Below, one piece after another: positions 23,776 through 34,918 of a stretch of DNA of 64,000 nt. How positions within the stretch are numbered: the first letter of the stretch is position 1; each line of letters starts with the position of its first letter. Below the pieces are notes generated by a model, which saw nothing but the letters and a program-made list of their open reading frames with translations, did no database searches and was not told the DNA's origin. The position numbers and the translations under genes were made by a program. The DNA comes from Candidatus Hydrothermus pacificus (GTDB lineage: Bacteria; Hydrothermota; Hydrothermia; Hydrothermales; Hydrothermaceae), in assembly GCA_002011615.1 (NCBI GenBank), contig MTOH01000013.1, positions 18,772 to 82,771 on the forward strand, read 5' to 3'.

Positions 23776-24597
23776 GTGAAGAGGCTTTTTTTGAGGTATA
23801 TTTACCACAGCTCATTTATAATAGAAGACGATGAATACTTTTTGCTCTTTGATTATCCTTCATTAAAAATTCTAAAAAAAAGAAAAGAATTTAAAAATGC
23901 TCCTGATGAAATTGATATTTTAAAACTTTCAAAGCATAAAAAAATGTTTGTTTTCATTTCTCATTTCCATATTGACCATTTCAATCCAGAAGTTTTTGAA
24001 TGGAGAAAGAAGGCAGATGTCAGGTATATAATTTCTCATGATGTTTTTGAAAAAAGAAAAAAATTTTTAAATTTCAGTGAAAATCTTTATATTCTTTCAG
24101 CAAAAGATTTTAATTATATTTATTCAAAGCTAAAAGACTTGGAGTATAAAGCTCCGGATTTCGATGTTAAAGTAGAATTTAAAGATTTGTTCGTAACTGC
24201 CTTGCTCTCAACGGATTTTGGCTGTTCTTTTTATGTAAACTTTAAAGGTATAAAAATATTTTTTCCGGGTGATTTTGCTTTATGGAGGTTTAAAAAATTA
24301 GGAGAATTTCATGAAGGAATAGGAGAAATTTTTTATGAAACAAAAGGAATTTTAAAAAGTAATGGAGTGGACATTCTTTTTTCGGTTTTACCTTCAAGTG
24401 AAGAAGAATTAAAAGAAACAGGCTGGGCAGGGGCTGATGAACTTCTGGGAAATTTAAAACCTTTACTTTTTATTCCTGTTCATCTAAGGGGAAATTATGA
24501 AATGATAGAAAAATTTGAGAAACAGAATGCATCAGGGTCGCAGATTTTCAAATATAGAGGCATTTTTGAAGCACAGGAGTTCAGGTATTCTCCTTGA
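23776..24597 (+). CDS. MBL-fold metallo-hydrolase (UlaG-like)
   Basis: YHSSFIIEDDEYFLLFDYP, ISHFHIDHFN, FFPGDFALW; GTG start. Confidence 0.75.
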   Translation: MKRLFLRYIYHSSFIIEDDEYFLLFDYPSLKILKKRKEFKNAPDEIDILKLSKHKKMFVFISHFHIDHFNPEVFEWRKKADVRYIISHDVFEKRKKFLNFSENLYILSAKDFNYIYSKLKDLEYKAPDFDVKVEFKDLFVTALLSTDFGCSFYVNFKGIKIFFPGDFALWRFKKLGEFHEGIGEIFYETKGILKSNGVDILFSVLPSSEEELKETGWAGADELLGNLKPLLFIPVHLRGNYEMIEKFEKQNASGSQIFKYRGIFEAQEFRYSP

Positions 24598-24633
24598 TTT
24601 TTATACTTTATATGTTTTGTATGATAATATGTT

Positions 24634-26016
24634 TCAGAAAGCGATAAGTCTTATGCTTTTTAGTTTTTTTCCCACTCGTGCCTTTATTAAATATATTCCT
24701 TTTTGAAAATCACTTTTGTGTATTTCTATTTTGTAAATACCATGGTCTTTAAATCCGCAGGAAACTTTTCTTATAATTGAACCATCTGCTTTATATACAT
24801 TTATTCCTATATATGAAGGTTTTTGAATCTCAAAAATAATTTTTATTATGCTATGTGTTTTAAAGATTTTGATTTTATTTTCTTTTAGAAAAGTAGTGTC
24901 AGGTGCATCAAAATTTTCATCTTCTTCGCCAAGATGTGTATAATTCATTTTTGCAGCGAATACATCGTATGTTCCTCCATTGTAGCTTGGGTCATATCCG
25001 CCGACAATTGGAAAATCAGATGAATATGTATATCCGGATATAAATACATTTCCTGAATTGTCAGAGGAAATACCATAACCCTGTTCTTCACTGCTTCCAC
25101 CGAGATATGTAGATGCGAGAAGATTATTTAAATCTGGATTAAATTTGGCAACAAATACGTCATATGTTCCTCCATTATAATCGGTGTCATATCCGCCAAC
25201 AATTGGGAAATTAGATAAGCTTGTATATCCAAGTAAGAGAATATTGCCAGAGTTATCAAATGCAGAAGAATAACCGACACGTTCCTCAGCACTTCCGCCC
25301 AGGTATGTTGATGCCAGTAGCTGGTCTAAATCAGGGTCTATTATTAATGTGTATTTTTTTTGATATTTACCGATTTTATAAATTATCTCGCTACCTTTTT
25401 GTATAAAAGAAACTTCTATTTCATCTGCTCCTTGATATGCTTTTAAATTCACAATTTCAAAGGAGACTATCCCTTCCTTTTTAATTTTAATGAAGTTTCT
25501 TTTAACATCCACCTCTGCACATTCTATTTCGAATCTTATTTTTTCAGGTTCAGCATAAGGTTTTATTATCCATTGAAATTCTATTTTTCCATTTTTCAAT
25601 CCTGTAAAAATCAGGTCAATTCCATGATAAATTTCTTTAAAAAGAACTTTTGAATAAGAAGGCACATCCCTTTTCCATTTTGAAGAATTGTTTCCTTTGA
25701 AATAATTAAATCTTGCTTCATTCTGGTCAATTCCTCTAATTTTAAGATGCGGATTTGTATTTTTAAATTGAATAGCAATTCCATTCACTGTCACTCTATT
25801 TTTAAAAATAAACACATTTCCCGGAAAAGTTGAGAAAAGAATTTCTTTTGAAAATTGTCCTTTATTTTGTATAAATTGAATATCAGTTTTCTGTAAGAGT
25901 GTTTGTGCAGAGGGAATGTCCATAAATTTTTTAATTCTGGTATCTTTGGAGTATACCTGTACTATATTCAAAAAACATAAAGACAGTATATGAGTTATAA
26001 GTTTTAAGTTGTCCAT
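24634..26016 (-). CDS. SBBP-repeat secreted protein with T9SS-like C-terminal tail
   Basis: Two LASTYLGGS.EE...DNSGN...GYT..SDFPIVGGYD repeats; C-term GIYLIKARVGKKLKSIRLIAF. Confidence 0.8.
   Translation of the reverse strand: MDNLKLITHILSLCFLNIVQVYSKDTRIKKFMDIPSAQTLLQKTDIQFIQNKGQFSKEILFSTFPGNVFIFKNRVTVNGIAIQFKNTNPHLKIRGIDQNEARFNYFKGNNSSKWKRDVPSYSKVLFKEIYHGIDLIFTGLKNGKIEFQWIIKPYAEPEKIRFEIECAEVDVKRNFIKIKKEGIVSFEIVNLKAYQGADEIEVSFIQKGSEIIYKIGKYQKKYTLIIDPDLDQLLASTYLGGSAEERVGYSSAFDNSGNILLLGYTSLSNFPIVGGYDTDYNGGTYDVFVAKFNPDLNNLLASTYLGGSSEEQGYGISSDNSGNVFISGYTYSSDFPIVGGYDPSYNGGTYDVFAAKMNYTHLGEEDENFDAPDTTFLKENKIKIFKTHSIIKIIFEIQKPSYIGINVYKADGSIIRKVSCGFKDHGIYKIEIHKSDFQKGIYLIKARVGKKLKSIRLIAF
24955..25330 (-). 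repeat. About 198 bp (66 aa) SBBP repeat, two adjacent units
   Basis: Near-identical stretches such as cgtatgttcctccatt...tcatatccgccgacaattgg recur near 24966 and 25163. Confidence 0.75.
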
Positions 26017-26123
26017 ACTTGTCCCTCACACAGGTTTTAAGGGGGTTGAATCCAATTTTAATCATAGTTATAGATTGATTTTTGAATATATTTAAATTAT
26101 TTAAAATTATTGTTTTTATGGGT

Positions 26124-27962
26124 TTATTCTCCTGAGCTTTGTTTGATTATCTCATCAATCTCATCACTATCAAGAATTTCCTTTTCCAATAATTTTTCAA
26201 CAATTTTCTCAAGAATTTCTCTTTTTTCTTTTACAATCTCTTCAGCGGTGTCCTCTGCATTCTCAACTATGTTTTTTATTTCCTGGTCTATGAGCTCCGC
26301 TGTTTTCTCACTGTAATACCTCTTCATTCCGAGTTCTCTTCCGAGAAATATCTCTTCTTCAACTTTTCCGAAAGTTACAGCACCAACTTTTTCGCTCATC
26401 CCCCATTCGCAAACCATCTTTCTCGCAATTTCTGTTGCTCTCTCAAGGTCTGACGCTGCACCTGTTGTTTCTGTGTTCAGAGCAATTTTCTCAGCAGCCC
26501 TTCCTCCAAGTAAAACCGACAATTGACTTTCAAGATACTCCTTTGAATATATGTGCCTGTCATCCTCTGGAAGTTGCTGGGTTACACCGAGAGCCCTTCC
26601 CCTCGGTATTATGGTAACTTTATGAATGGGGTCTGCATTCGGGACAAATTTTGAAACGAGTGCATGTCCTGCTTCGTGATATGCAATTAATTTTTTCTCT
26701 TCAGAAGAGAGGGCAAGACTTTTTCTTGCAAGTCCCATTAAGATTTTATCCTTTGCCTCTTCAAAATCTTCCATTTCAACCAGATTTTTGCCTTTTCTTG
26801 CTGCAAGGAGTGCTGCTTCATTCACCATGTTGGCGAGGTCAGCACCTGCAAATCCAGGAGTTCCTCTTGCAAGTTTTTTTAAGTCAATATTTTCTGCAAG
26901 AGGTATTTTTCTCGTATGTATCCTTAAAATGTCCTCTCTTCCTCTGACATCGGGTCTGTCAATTACTATCTGTCTGTCAAACCTTCCTGGTCTTAAAAGG
27001 GCAGGGTCTAAAATATCGGGTCTGTTGGTTGCTGCCATTATTATTACACCATCTTTTGTATCAAAACCATCCATTTCAACAAGCAATTGATTCAGTGTCT
27101 GTTCTCTTTCATCGTGTCCTCCACCAAGTCCTGCACCTCTCAGCCTTCCAACAGCGTCTATCTCATCAATAAATACTATTGCGGGAGCCATTTTCTTTGC
27201 CTGGTCGAATAAATCCCTCACCCTTGCAGCACCAACACCTACAAAGAGTTCCACAAAATCAGAGCCCGAAATCGAGAGAAATGGAACTTTTGCTTCTCCT
27301 GCAACTGCTTTTGCTAAAAGAGTTTTACCTGTTCCAGGAGGACCTAAAAGTAAAACCCCTTTTGGTATTCTTGCTCCGAGCCTTTGAAATTTCTGGGGAC
27401 TCTTAAGAAATTCTATGACTTCTTTTAGTTCTTCCTTTGCTTCATCACAACCTGCAACATCGTCAAAAGTAACTTTTGGTTTATCTTCTGTAAGTATCTT
27501 TGCCTTTACTTTTCCAAAAGAAAAAGCTTTTGAGCTTCCTCCCTGAATCTGTCTGAAAAAGAGAAACCAGAAAACTATAAATATTAAAAACCAGGGAGCA
27601 TATCCTACAAGGATTTCCCAGAAAGGATTTTTAACCTTTGTATGAACCTCAATTCCCTTTGATGTCAACAAGTCAAGCAAATCAGGTTTGGGGAGAGGTA
27701 GTGGTAATTTGAATTTATTAAAATTTTTTTCCTTTATAGATAAAGGTGTTTTAAAACTCCCTGTGATTTCCTTTTCAGTAATAACAACTTCTTTAATGTT
27801 ACCCTTATCCACCTGTTCAAGGAATTTTGAATAGGATACCTCTGCTACGGGTGTTCTCTTCTCACTGAAATAGGCTATCAAAAGAGCAAAGGAAAGGAAA
27901 ATTAAAATCCAGAATACAAGTCCTTTTAAATAATTTGGTGTTCCTTTCTTTTTCTCATCCAT
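26124..27962 (-). CDS. ftsH: ATP-dependent zinc metalloprotease FtsH
   Basis: [33 protein letters not shown] zinc motif, SRH region. Confidence 0.97.
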   Translation of the reverse strand: MDEKKKGTPNYLKGLVFWILIFLSFALLIAYFSEKRTPVAEVSYSKFLEQVDKGNIKEVVITEKEITGSFKTPLSIKEKNFNKFKLPLPLPKPDLLDLLTSKGIEVHTKVKNPFWEILVGYAPWFLIFIVFWFLFFRQIQGGSSKAFSFGKVKAKILTEDKPKVTFDDVAGCDEAKEELKEVIEFLKSPQKFQRLGARIPKGVLLLGPPGTGKTLLAKAVAGEAKVPFLSISGSDFVELFVGVGAARVRDLFDQAKKMAPAIVFIDEIDAVGRLRGAGLGGGHDEREQTLNQLLVEMDGFDTKDGVIIMAATNRPDILDPALLRPGRFDRQIVIDRPDVRGREDILRIHTRKIPLAENIDLKKLARGTPGFAGADLANMVNEAALLAARKGKNLVEMEDFEEAKDKILMGLARKSLALSSEEKKLIAYHEAGHALVSKFVPNADPIHKVTIIPRGRALGVTQQLPEDDRHIYSKEYLESQLSVLLGGRAAEKIALNTETTGAASDLERATEIARKMVCEWGMSEKVGAVTFGKVEEEIFLGRELGMKRYYSEKTAELIDQEIKNIVENAEDTAEEIVKEKREILEKIVEKLLEKEILDSDEIDEIIKQSSGE

Positions 27963-28485
27963 TTTTCTCCTCCATATCTATTATTCTAATATCTTTAAGA
28001 TAACGGAATTTTTCATTAAAGTCAAGTCCATAACCTACTAAAAAAAAGTCTGGAACTTTAAATCCAACATAATGGAGCGGGACTTTAACCTTCCTTCTAT
28101 CAAACTTATCAAGAAAAACACATATTCTGCAGGACAAAGGCTTCTGTCTTTTCAGTTGCGTATATATTTTTTTAAGAGTATATCCTGTATCAACAATGTC
28201 TTCTATTATTAGGACATGTCTCTGCTTCAGAGGTGTTTTGCTTTTCATAATCCATCTTACCTTCCCACGAGATACAGTTCTTGAACCATAACTTGCAACC
28301 CTTATGAAATCAATCTCATGGGGAAAATTCAGGTTTCTTATAAGGTCTGATAAAAACATAAACCCGCCTTTTAAAATACCTATTAAAAGGGGATTTTTAT
28401 CCTTATAATCTTTTTTTATTTCTTCTGCAAGTTCTTTTACTCTATTTTTTATTTCCTTCTCTTTTATAAGAATCTTAAGCTTCAT
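27955..28485 (-). CDS. hpt: Hypoxanthine phosphoribosyltransferase
   Basis: [30 protein letters not shown], overlaps ftsH and tilS. Confidence 0.94.
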   Translation of the reverse strand: MKLKILIKEKEIKNRVKELAEEIKKDYKDKNPLLIGILKGGFMFLSDLIRNLNFPHEIDFIRVASYGSRTVSRGKVRWIMKSKTPLKQRHVLIIEDIVDTGYTLKKIYTQLKRQKPLSCRICVFLDKFDRRKVKVPLHYVGFKVPDFFLVGYGLDFNEKFRYLKDIRIIDMEEKNG

Positions 28486-29746
28486 CTTTAACTTCTATAA
28501 TTTTATCATAATTTTCTAATTTTTTCAAATCATCAGAAAAAATATCAGGCCAGACCCACAAAACCCTTTTGTCCTGCGCAATTAGAGGGATATATTTCCT
28601 TAAAAATCTCGGCATTCTGATTTCGTTAAATACTTTCTTCATTTTTTTCTTCTTTCTACTTAATAATATGTAATCCCCTTCTTCCCTTGTTCTTAAAAAA
28701 CCTTTTATTGGTTTATTAACTTTTATTTTAATGTCAAAGGGCTCCCATTTGAAAACACCTTTTTTAATTTTAATTTTCTTCTTAAATTCAATATCCTTAA
28801 AAATACTCATGTATCCCGTAGAAACTTCAAAAAGTGTGTCTCTTGATAAATGGGTTCTCCCTTTACCTTTTACATATATTTTTTTAATTTCTTCTTTCTG
28901 GTAAAAACTGAGAGGTTTATCCCCTTTAATTTTTTGAAATAGAAATGTTATAAGCTCTTTTAATTCGTAGTCAGAAATTTCTGCAGGCTTTTTAAGAACA
29001 AAGAAAAATTTGCCTTTCATAAATAGATTTTCCTTATATATTTTCTCAATATGATTTTGTATAAAAATTCTTTCCTCAAAAAAGGAAATATATGTCTTTA
29101 AAAATCCTTTCTCCCATTCAGGGAAAACCTCGCAAAAATGAGGTATTATTTTATGTCTTATATAGTTTCGCGTGATTTTTAAATCAAAGTTTGTAATATC
29201 AATCCTGTACTTTACATTTAAATTTCTCAGAAATTCTATGTTTTCCTTCTTTGTCATTAACACGAGGGGTCTTATATAGAAATTTTCAGAAGGCATTATA
29301 CCTATCACCTTTTCCCCGAAGCCACCTCTTGATACTCTGAAGAGCAGTGTCTCCATAATATCATTTAGGGTGTGTCCTGTTGCAACCCTGTCAAACTTGT
29401 ACTTCTTCACATATTTCTCAAAGATTTTTCTCCTTTTTTCTCTTGCTTCTTCCTCAATGCTTTTATTCTTTGATATTTTGATTTTCTCAAAATGCAATGG
29501 TATATTAAGTTCTTTACAGAGATTTTTTATAAACCTCTTCTCTTCCTGAATATTTTCTCTTACTCCATGGTCAATATATATAGCGTGAATTTTCAATTTT
29601 TTTTCTTTTTCTATAGCTTTAAGATTTAAAAGACAGGAAGTTGAGTCAGGACCACCTGAAAGGGCAACCAGAATTTTATCATTTTCCCTGATAATACCAA
29701 ACCTTTCTATTGCAAGCAGAAATTTTTCATGGGGCAATATTTTCAT
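28475..29746 (-). CDS. tilS: tRNA(Ile)-lysidine synthetase
   Basis: VALSGGPDSTSCLLNL PP-loop, GHTLNDIMETLLFRVSRG. Confidence 0.94.
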   Translation of the reverse strand: MKILPHEKFLLAIERFGIIRENDKILVALSGGPDSTSCLLNLKAIEKEKKLKIHAIYIDHGVRENIQEEKRFIKNLCKELNIPLHFEKIKISKNKSIEEEAREKRRKIFEKYVKKYKFDRVATGHTLNDIMETLLFRVSRGGFGEKVIGIMPSENFYIRPLVLMTKKENIEFLRNLNVKYRIDITNFDLKITRNYIRHKIIPHFCEVFPEWEKGFLKTYISFFEERIFIQNHIEKIYKENLFMKGKFFFVLKKPAEISDYELKELITFLFQKIKGDKPLSFYQKEEIKKIYVKGKGRTHLSRDTLFEVSTGYMSIFKDIEFKKKIKIKKGVFKWEPFDIKIKVNKPIKGFLRTREEGDYILLSRKKKKMKKVFNEIRMPRFLRKYIPLIAQDKRVLWVWPDIFSDDLKKLENYDKIIEVKDEA

Positions 29747-31008
29747 TTAAAAAGAATTTGAGATTTTTCTTTACCTATGGATATTATCTTGACCGGTGTA
29801 TTAAGATACTCTTCCACAAATTTTATAATTTTCTTTAAATTTTCAGGCAAATCATCAAAACTTTTATAATCCTTTTTTATTTCAAAACCGTCAAAAGTTT
29901 CATAAACAGGTTTTGCATTAAACCAATCTGATATGCTGATGGGGAGGGCTTCTGTCTTTTTACCATTAATCTCATAAGCGGTGCAGATTTTTATTTTCTT
30001 AATGTCTGATAGAACGTCTATTTTTGTTATTGCTATTTCTGTTACACCATTTATCATGCATGAGTATTTTGATGCAACCAGGTCCAGCCATCCACATCTT
30101 CTGGGTCTTCTGGTTGTTGCCCCATATTCTTCCCCTTTTTTCCTTAAAGCTTCGCCGAATTCATCCCTGCATTCTGTAGGAAAAGGGCCTTTACCAACTC
30201 TTGTCGCATAGGCTTTTAACACGCCTATTATTCTGTTTATTTTATAAGGAGGAATTCCAAGAAGCGAAGATGCTCCACCCGAAGTCGTATGAGAAGATGT
30301 TACATAGGGGTATGTTCCGAGAGCAATGTCGAGTAATGCTCCCTGTGCTCCCTCTATCAAAATATTTTTACCATTTTTATCACTTTTATTTATAAATTCC
30401 ACAGTATCAATTACCCGGTCCTCTATAAATTCAAAATGTTTTTTTAGTTTTTCAAGAATACTTTTTTTATCAGGAGGCGGTTGACCGTATCTGCCACCGA
30501 GTAATATTGAATTCCATTCCCATGATATGTTAAATCGTTCATTTAAATCTCTATCATTTTTGAAATCACATATTCTCAAAGCTGTCCTTGCAGTAAAATC
30601 GGAGTATGCTGGACCTATACCTCTTTTTGTTGTTCCTAAAAGACCTCTCTTTTCCTCTTCAAGCTCATCAATGAATTTGTGATAGGGCAGAACAAGAGGA
30701 CATCTGCCATCTATATATAGCCTTTCTTTTATGTTAATTCCTCCTTTCTCTATATCGTTTATCTCTTTTATTAGAAGTTCCATATCTATAAGTTCGTAGG
30801 GACCCATAATACCTGTTTTATTGGGGTGGACAAGCCCAGAAGGAACCTGATGAAATACCACTTTTTTATCCTTTATATAAACTGTATGTCCTGCGTTTGA
30901 ACCACCCTGAAATCTTGCAACGATGTCAAATTCATCAGAAAGAACACTTATTATTTTGCCCTTTCCTTCATCACCCCATCCAAGACCTATAACAGCGAAA
31001 AAAGGCAT
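29743..31008 (-). CDS. purA: Adenylosuccinate synthetase
   Basis: VIGLGWGDEGKGK, FQGGSNAGHTV, GTTKRGIGPAYSDF. Confidence 0.97.
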   Translation of the reverse strand: MPFFAVIGLGWGDEGKGKIISVLSDEFDIVARFQGGSNAGHTVYIKDKKVVFHQVPSGLVHPNKTGIMGPYELIDMELLIKEINDIEKGGINIKERLYIDGRCPLVLPYHKFIDELEEEKRGLLGTTKRGIGPAYSDFTARTALRICDFKNDRDLNERFNISWEWNSILLGGRYGQPPPDKKSILEKLKKHFEFIEDRVIDTVEFINKSDKNGKNILIEGAQGALLDIALGTYPYVTSSHTTSGGASSLLGIPPYKINRIIGVLKAYATRVGKGPFPTECRDEFGEALRKKGEEYGATTRRPRRCGWLDLVASKYSCMINGVTEIAITKIDVLSDIKKIKICTAYEINGKKTEALPISISDWFNAKPVYETFDGFEIKKDYKSFDDLPENLKKIIKFVEEYLNTPVKIISIGKEKSQILFK

Positions 31009-31017
31009 AGCGGTTAA

Positions 31018-31428
31018 TTATAAATTTTTATCTTCGATGAATTCAAGCAAAGCCCTTGAAAAATCTCTTATAAAGTAGAAGTTAATTTTTCTTCCCTTTC
31101 TTGTTTCCTTAGATTTTTCATATAGGAGATTTATTCCCTTATTTGAAGACTCTTTGAGAAAATTATCAATATCTTTTATTTTAAATCCAATATGATGTAT
31201 GCCTCCACCTTTCTGAACAAACATATAAATGGGTGAGTCTTCTGATAGTGGTTCCAGTAGCTCTATTTTGACATTTCCCAGATTGCATACTGATATCTTT
31301 ACCTTTTCAGCTTCCACAACCTCTTCCCCGGAAAATTCAAGTCCTATTTTTTTAAAAAATTCTTTTGCAGATTTAATTGATTTCACCGCAATCCCTATAT
31401 GTTCAATCCCTTCTATCATACTCACCAT
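31018..31428 (-). CDS. mce: Methylmalonyl-CoA epimerase
   Basis: EGIEHIGIAVKSIKSAKEFFKKIGLEF, GGGIHHIGFKIKDI; overlaps mutase gene. Confidence 0.9.
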   Translation of the reverse strand: MVSMIEGIEHIGIAVKSIKSAKEFFKKIGLEFSGEEVVEAEKVKISVCNLGNVKIELLEPLSEDSPIYMFVQKGGGIHHIGFKIKDIDNFLKESSNKGINLLYEKSKETRKGRKINFYFIRDFSRALLEFIEDKNL

Positions 31429-32956
31429 AAACCTCCTTTAATGAATTGCAAATTTCACCGAGCGTAAGATTATTTTTAACTGCAGACTTAATATAGGGCA
31501 TGAGATTCTCATCTTTTTCAGCTTTTTCTTTTAAAATGCCCATCCATTTTAAAACTGTGCTTCTATCCCTTTTCTTTCTAAAATCCCTTAAAAACCTTGC
31601 TCTTTCCTCAAATATTTTTTCTGAAATTTTTATTTCAGGAGAGGGTATTTTTACATCTTCATCTTTGAAGATGTTAACTCCGACGACATGCTCTTTGTTT
31701 TTTTCTACATCCTTCTGATATTTGTAAGCACTCTCTTCAATTAATTTTTTCATATAACCATTTTCAACACATTTTAAAGCTCCGCCTCTTTCTTCTATAT
31801 CTTTGAGTATCTCTGTTATTTCCTCCTCTTTGTCTCTGGTGAGTTTTTCCAATAAATAAGAACCTCCAAGCGGGTCTGCGTATTCAGACACTTTACTCTC
31901 ATAGGCTATTATCTGTTGTGTCCTTAATGCAATTTTAACCGCTTCTTTTGAAGGAAGTCCTATTGCTTCGTCAAAAGAATTTGTATGAAGACTTTGTGTT
32001 CCTCCAAATATTGCGGCAAGCGCCTGGAGAGCCACCCTGATTATATTATTATGAGGTTCCTGATAGGTGAGAGTGGAGCCGCAGGTCTGGGTGTGAAATC
32101 TCATTTTCATTGCTTTCTCACTTTCTGCTCCAAATCTTTCTTTCATTATTCTTGACCACACTTTTCTCGCTGCTCTGAATTTTGCGACCTCCTCAAAAAA
32201 ATTATTGTGCACACCAAAAAAAAATGAAATTCTTTCACCTATCCTGTTTATATCAAGACCCCTTGATAAAGCATTTTCTATGTATTCAATCGCATTCGCA
32301 AAAGTGAATGCAATCTCCTGTCCTGCGGTGGCTCCTTTTTCTCTTATATGATACCCTGAGATTGATACAAAATACCATTTCGGGATATATCTGGTGCAGT
32401 ATTCCCATATATCAATGGCGAGTTTTACTGATTCTCTTGGTGGATAAATATAGTTTCCCCTTGCGAGAAACTCTTTTAAAAGGTCGTTTTGAACGGTTCC
32501 TCTTAACTCATTTTCTTTCACTCCCTGCTTTTCAGCAGTTATTATATACATTGCAAGAATGATATTGGCTGTTGCATTTATTGTCATTGAGGTTGAAACC
32601 TGTTTAAGGGGGATTTCTTTAAATATTTCTTCCATGTCATAAATAGTGCTTACAGTTACACCTACTTTTCCTACTTCCCCTTTTGCCATAGGAGCATCAG
32701 AGTCTATCCCCAGCTGAGTTGGAAGGTCAAAGGCAACTGAAAGCCCTGTTTGTCCTTTAGCAAGTAGATATTTAAACCTTTCATTTGTTTCTTTTGCGGT
32801 GCCATATCCAGCATACTGTCTCATTGTCCAGAGCTTGCCTTTATACATTGTCCTGTGAATTCCCCTTGTAAATGGAAATTTACCTGGATCAGATATATCC
32901 TTTTCGTAGTTAAGACCTTTTATATCTTCGGGTGTGAAAAAATATTTTTCATCCAT
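31403..32956 (-). CDS. Methylmalonyl-CoA mutase large-subunit catalytic domain (no B12-binding domain in this ORF)
   Basis: FPFTRGIHRTMYKGKLWTMRQYAGYGTAKETNERFKYLL, GLSVAFDLPTQLGIDSDAP. Confidence 0.95.
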   Translation of the reverse strand: MDEKYFFTPEDIKGLNYEKDISDPGKFPFTRGIHRTMYKGKLWTMRQYAGYGTAKETNERFKYLLAKGQTGLSVAFDLPTQLGIDSDAPMAKGEVGKVGVTVSTIYDMEEIFKEIPLKQVSTSMTINATANIILAMYIITAEKQGVKENELRGTVQNDLLKEFLARGNYIYPPRESVKLAIDIWEYCTRYIPKWYFVSISGYHIREKGATAGQEIAFTFANAIEYIENALSRGLDINRIGERISFFFGVHNNFFEEVAKFRAARKVWSRIMKERFGAESEKAMKMRFHTQTCGSTLTYQEPHNNIIRVALQALAAIFGGTQSLHTNSFDEAIGLPSKEAVKIALRTQQIIAYESKVSEYADPLGGSYLLEKLTRDKEEEITEILKDIEERGGALKCVENGYMKKLIEESAYKYQKDVEKNKEHVVGVNIFKDEDVKIPSPEIKISEKIFEERARFLRDFRKKRDRSTVLKWMGILKEKAEKDENLMPYIKSAVKNNLTLGEICNSLKEVYGEYDRRD

Positions 32957-33437
32957 TTTTAACTTTTATAAGTTTATCTCCTTTTTTAACCGAAGAACCT
33001 TTTTCTACAAATATTACTTCAATTTCTCCGTTTGTCGGTGAAGAAATTTCTATCTGCATTTTCATTGATTCCATTGCTAAGAGAGGCGTTCCCTTTTTTA
33101 CTCTCTCACCCTTTTTGCCTTTGATTTCCGTTATTATTCCGGGCATCGGAGCATAGATAATATTTCCTTCTTCATCTTCTCTCTTTTCTCTCTTTTTACC
33201 TGTTTCAACTTCATATTCATTTCCGTCCATTAAAATTGTGTATCTGTCCTTTCCTGCTCTGAATATAGAAAATTCAACTCCTTCGCCATTTATTATTGCG
33301 AACATCCTGCCATCAATTTCTTTATTTATAATTTCTACTTCAAATTCCTTATTCCTGTAAATTATTCTTTTTTTATTCCCTTTGTCTTCTATCTCAAATT
33401 CAAACTCTTTGTTGTTTACAAAAACGTGTTTTTTCAA
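32949..33437 (-). CDS. Biotin carboxyl carrier protein
   Basis: APMPGIITEIKGKKGERVKKGTPLLAMESMKMQIEI with biotinyl-Lys motif MKM. Confidence 0.94.
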   Translation of the reverse strand: MKKHVFVNNKEFEFEIEDKGNKKRIIYRNKEFEVEIINKEIDGRMFAIINGEGVEFSIFRAGKDRYTILMDGNEYEVETGKKREKREDEEGNIIYAPMPGIITEIKGKKGERVKKGTPLLAMESMKMQIEISSPTNGEIEVIFVEKGSSVKKGDKLIKVKNG

Positions 33438-34918
33438 GACAGGTTTCTCAGTCTATTTATAATTTTCCACATATTATAATCAGTTTTATTTCTTTTTATT
33501 TCCTGAAAAGGCATTTCCTCCATAAGTACGGATAAAATAGCTGCTTTCAGGTAGTCTTTTTCCTTTCCTTTTTCCTCATCAAATTTGAATTCTTTTAAAA
33601 AACCTGTGTTGTAATTCCCTTTCTTAAAATCTTTATTCTGCATTATTTTAATTAAAAATGGAACAACCGTCTGGATACCCATTACATTGTATTCCCTCAA
33701 TGCGCATATCATTCTCTCAATGGCATGTTCTCTTTTCTCAGCCCATACAATTAATTTTGATATCAGGGGGTCATAATATACAGGAATTTTCCAGCCCTCG
33801 TATATTCCTGAGTCTATTCTTATGCCGGGTCCTGAGGGTTCTGATAGAAATTCTATTTTGCCTGGTGAGGGTGCAAAGTTATTGAAAGGGTCTTCAGCAT
33901 AAATTCTTGATTCAATTGCATGTCCTCTAAGATTAATTTCTTCACTCTTCCATGGGATTTTCCCACCATCTGCTATTATAATCTGTGCTCTAACAAGGTC
34001 TTTACCTGTAACGAATTCTGTTACGGGGTGCTCAACCTGTAACCTTGCGTTTATCTCAAGAAAATAAAAATTTTTATTCTCATCAACCAGAAATTCGATT
34101 GTGCCTGCATTATAATATCCTATACTTTTTGCTATTTCTATAGCAGATTCAGTCATTCTTTTTCTTAAGTTCTTATCCATGAAAGGAGAAGGGGATTCTT
34201 CAATTATTTTTTGATGCCTTCTCTGGATGGAACATTCCCTTTCAAAGAGGTGAATATAGTTGCTTTTCTTATCTCCGAGTATCTGAACCTCAATATGCCT
34301 GGGTCCGGGTAAATATTTTTCCACATATAATGTTGCATCACCAAAGGCTTCCTTTGCTTCCTTGCTCGCCAGTTCAAAGGCACTTTTAAGCTCTTTTTTA
34401 CTTTTTACTATTCGCATACCCTTTCCACCGCCACCAAGTGCAGCTTTTATAAGAACAGGAAAACCAATTTCTTTTACCAGCTTTTCAAATTCTTCGTATT
34501 TTTTTGTTCCAGAAAGACTTCCCGGAATAACAGGCACACCACATTTTCTGGCAATTTTCCTTGCATATATTTTATCACCACTTTTTTCAAGAGCATCTGA
34601 AGAAGGTCCTATAAATATTATTCCTTTTTTCTCACATTCCTCTGCAAATTTAGAGTTTTCAGCGAGGAATCCATATCCCGGATGGATTGCATCTACATTT
34701 GACTTCTGTGCTATTTCTATAATTCTTTCAATATTGAGATAGCTCTCGGAAGGTTTTGCCCCACCTAAGTAGTATGCTTCGTCTGTCTTCCTCACATGAA
34801 GGGATTCTCTGTCAGCTTCAGAGAAAACCGAAACTGTTCTTATGCCCATCTCTTTTAGAGTTCTTGCTATTCTTATGGCAATCTCTCCTCTGTTTGCAAT
34901 TAAAACCTTCTTAATCAT
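33434..34918 (-). CDS. accC: Acyl-CoA carboxylase biotin carboxylase subunit
   Basis: [42 protein letters not shown]-like [20 protein letters not shown]. Confidence 0.95.
   Translation of the reverse strand: MIKKVLIANRGEIAIRIARTLKEMGIRTVSVFSEADRESLHVRKTDEAYYLGGAKPSESYLNIERIIEIAQKSNVDAIHPGYGFLAENSKFAEECEKKGIIFIGPSSDALEKSGDKIYARKIARKCGVPVIPGSLSGTKKYEEFEKLVKEIGFPVLIKAALGGGGKGMRIVKSKKELKSAFELASKEAKEAFGDATLYVEKYLPGPRHIEVQILGDKKSNYIHLFERECSIQRRHQKIIEESPSPFMDKNLRKRMTESAIEIAKSIGYYNAGTIEFLVDENKNFYFLEINARLQVEHPVTEFVTGKDLVRAQIIIADGGKIPWKSEEINLRGHAIESRIYAEDPFNNFAPSPGKIEFLSEPSGPGIRIDSGIYEGWKIPVYYDPLISKLIVWAEKREHAIERMICALREYNVMGIQTVVPFLIKIMQNKDFKKGNYNTGFLKEFKFDEEKGKEKDYLKAAILSVLMEEMPFQEIKRNKTDYNMWKIINRLRNLS

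Noticed and set aside
26110-27406. Plus-strand ORFs within ftsH (26110..27406)
   Set aside because: Shadow ORFs opposite a clear FtsH; Ser/Leu-rich translations typical of antisense frames.
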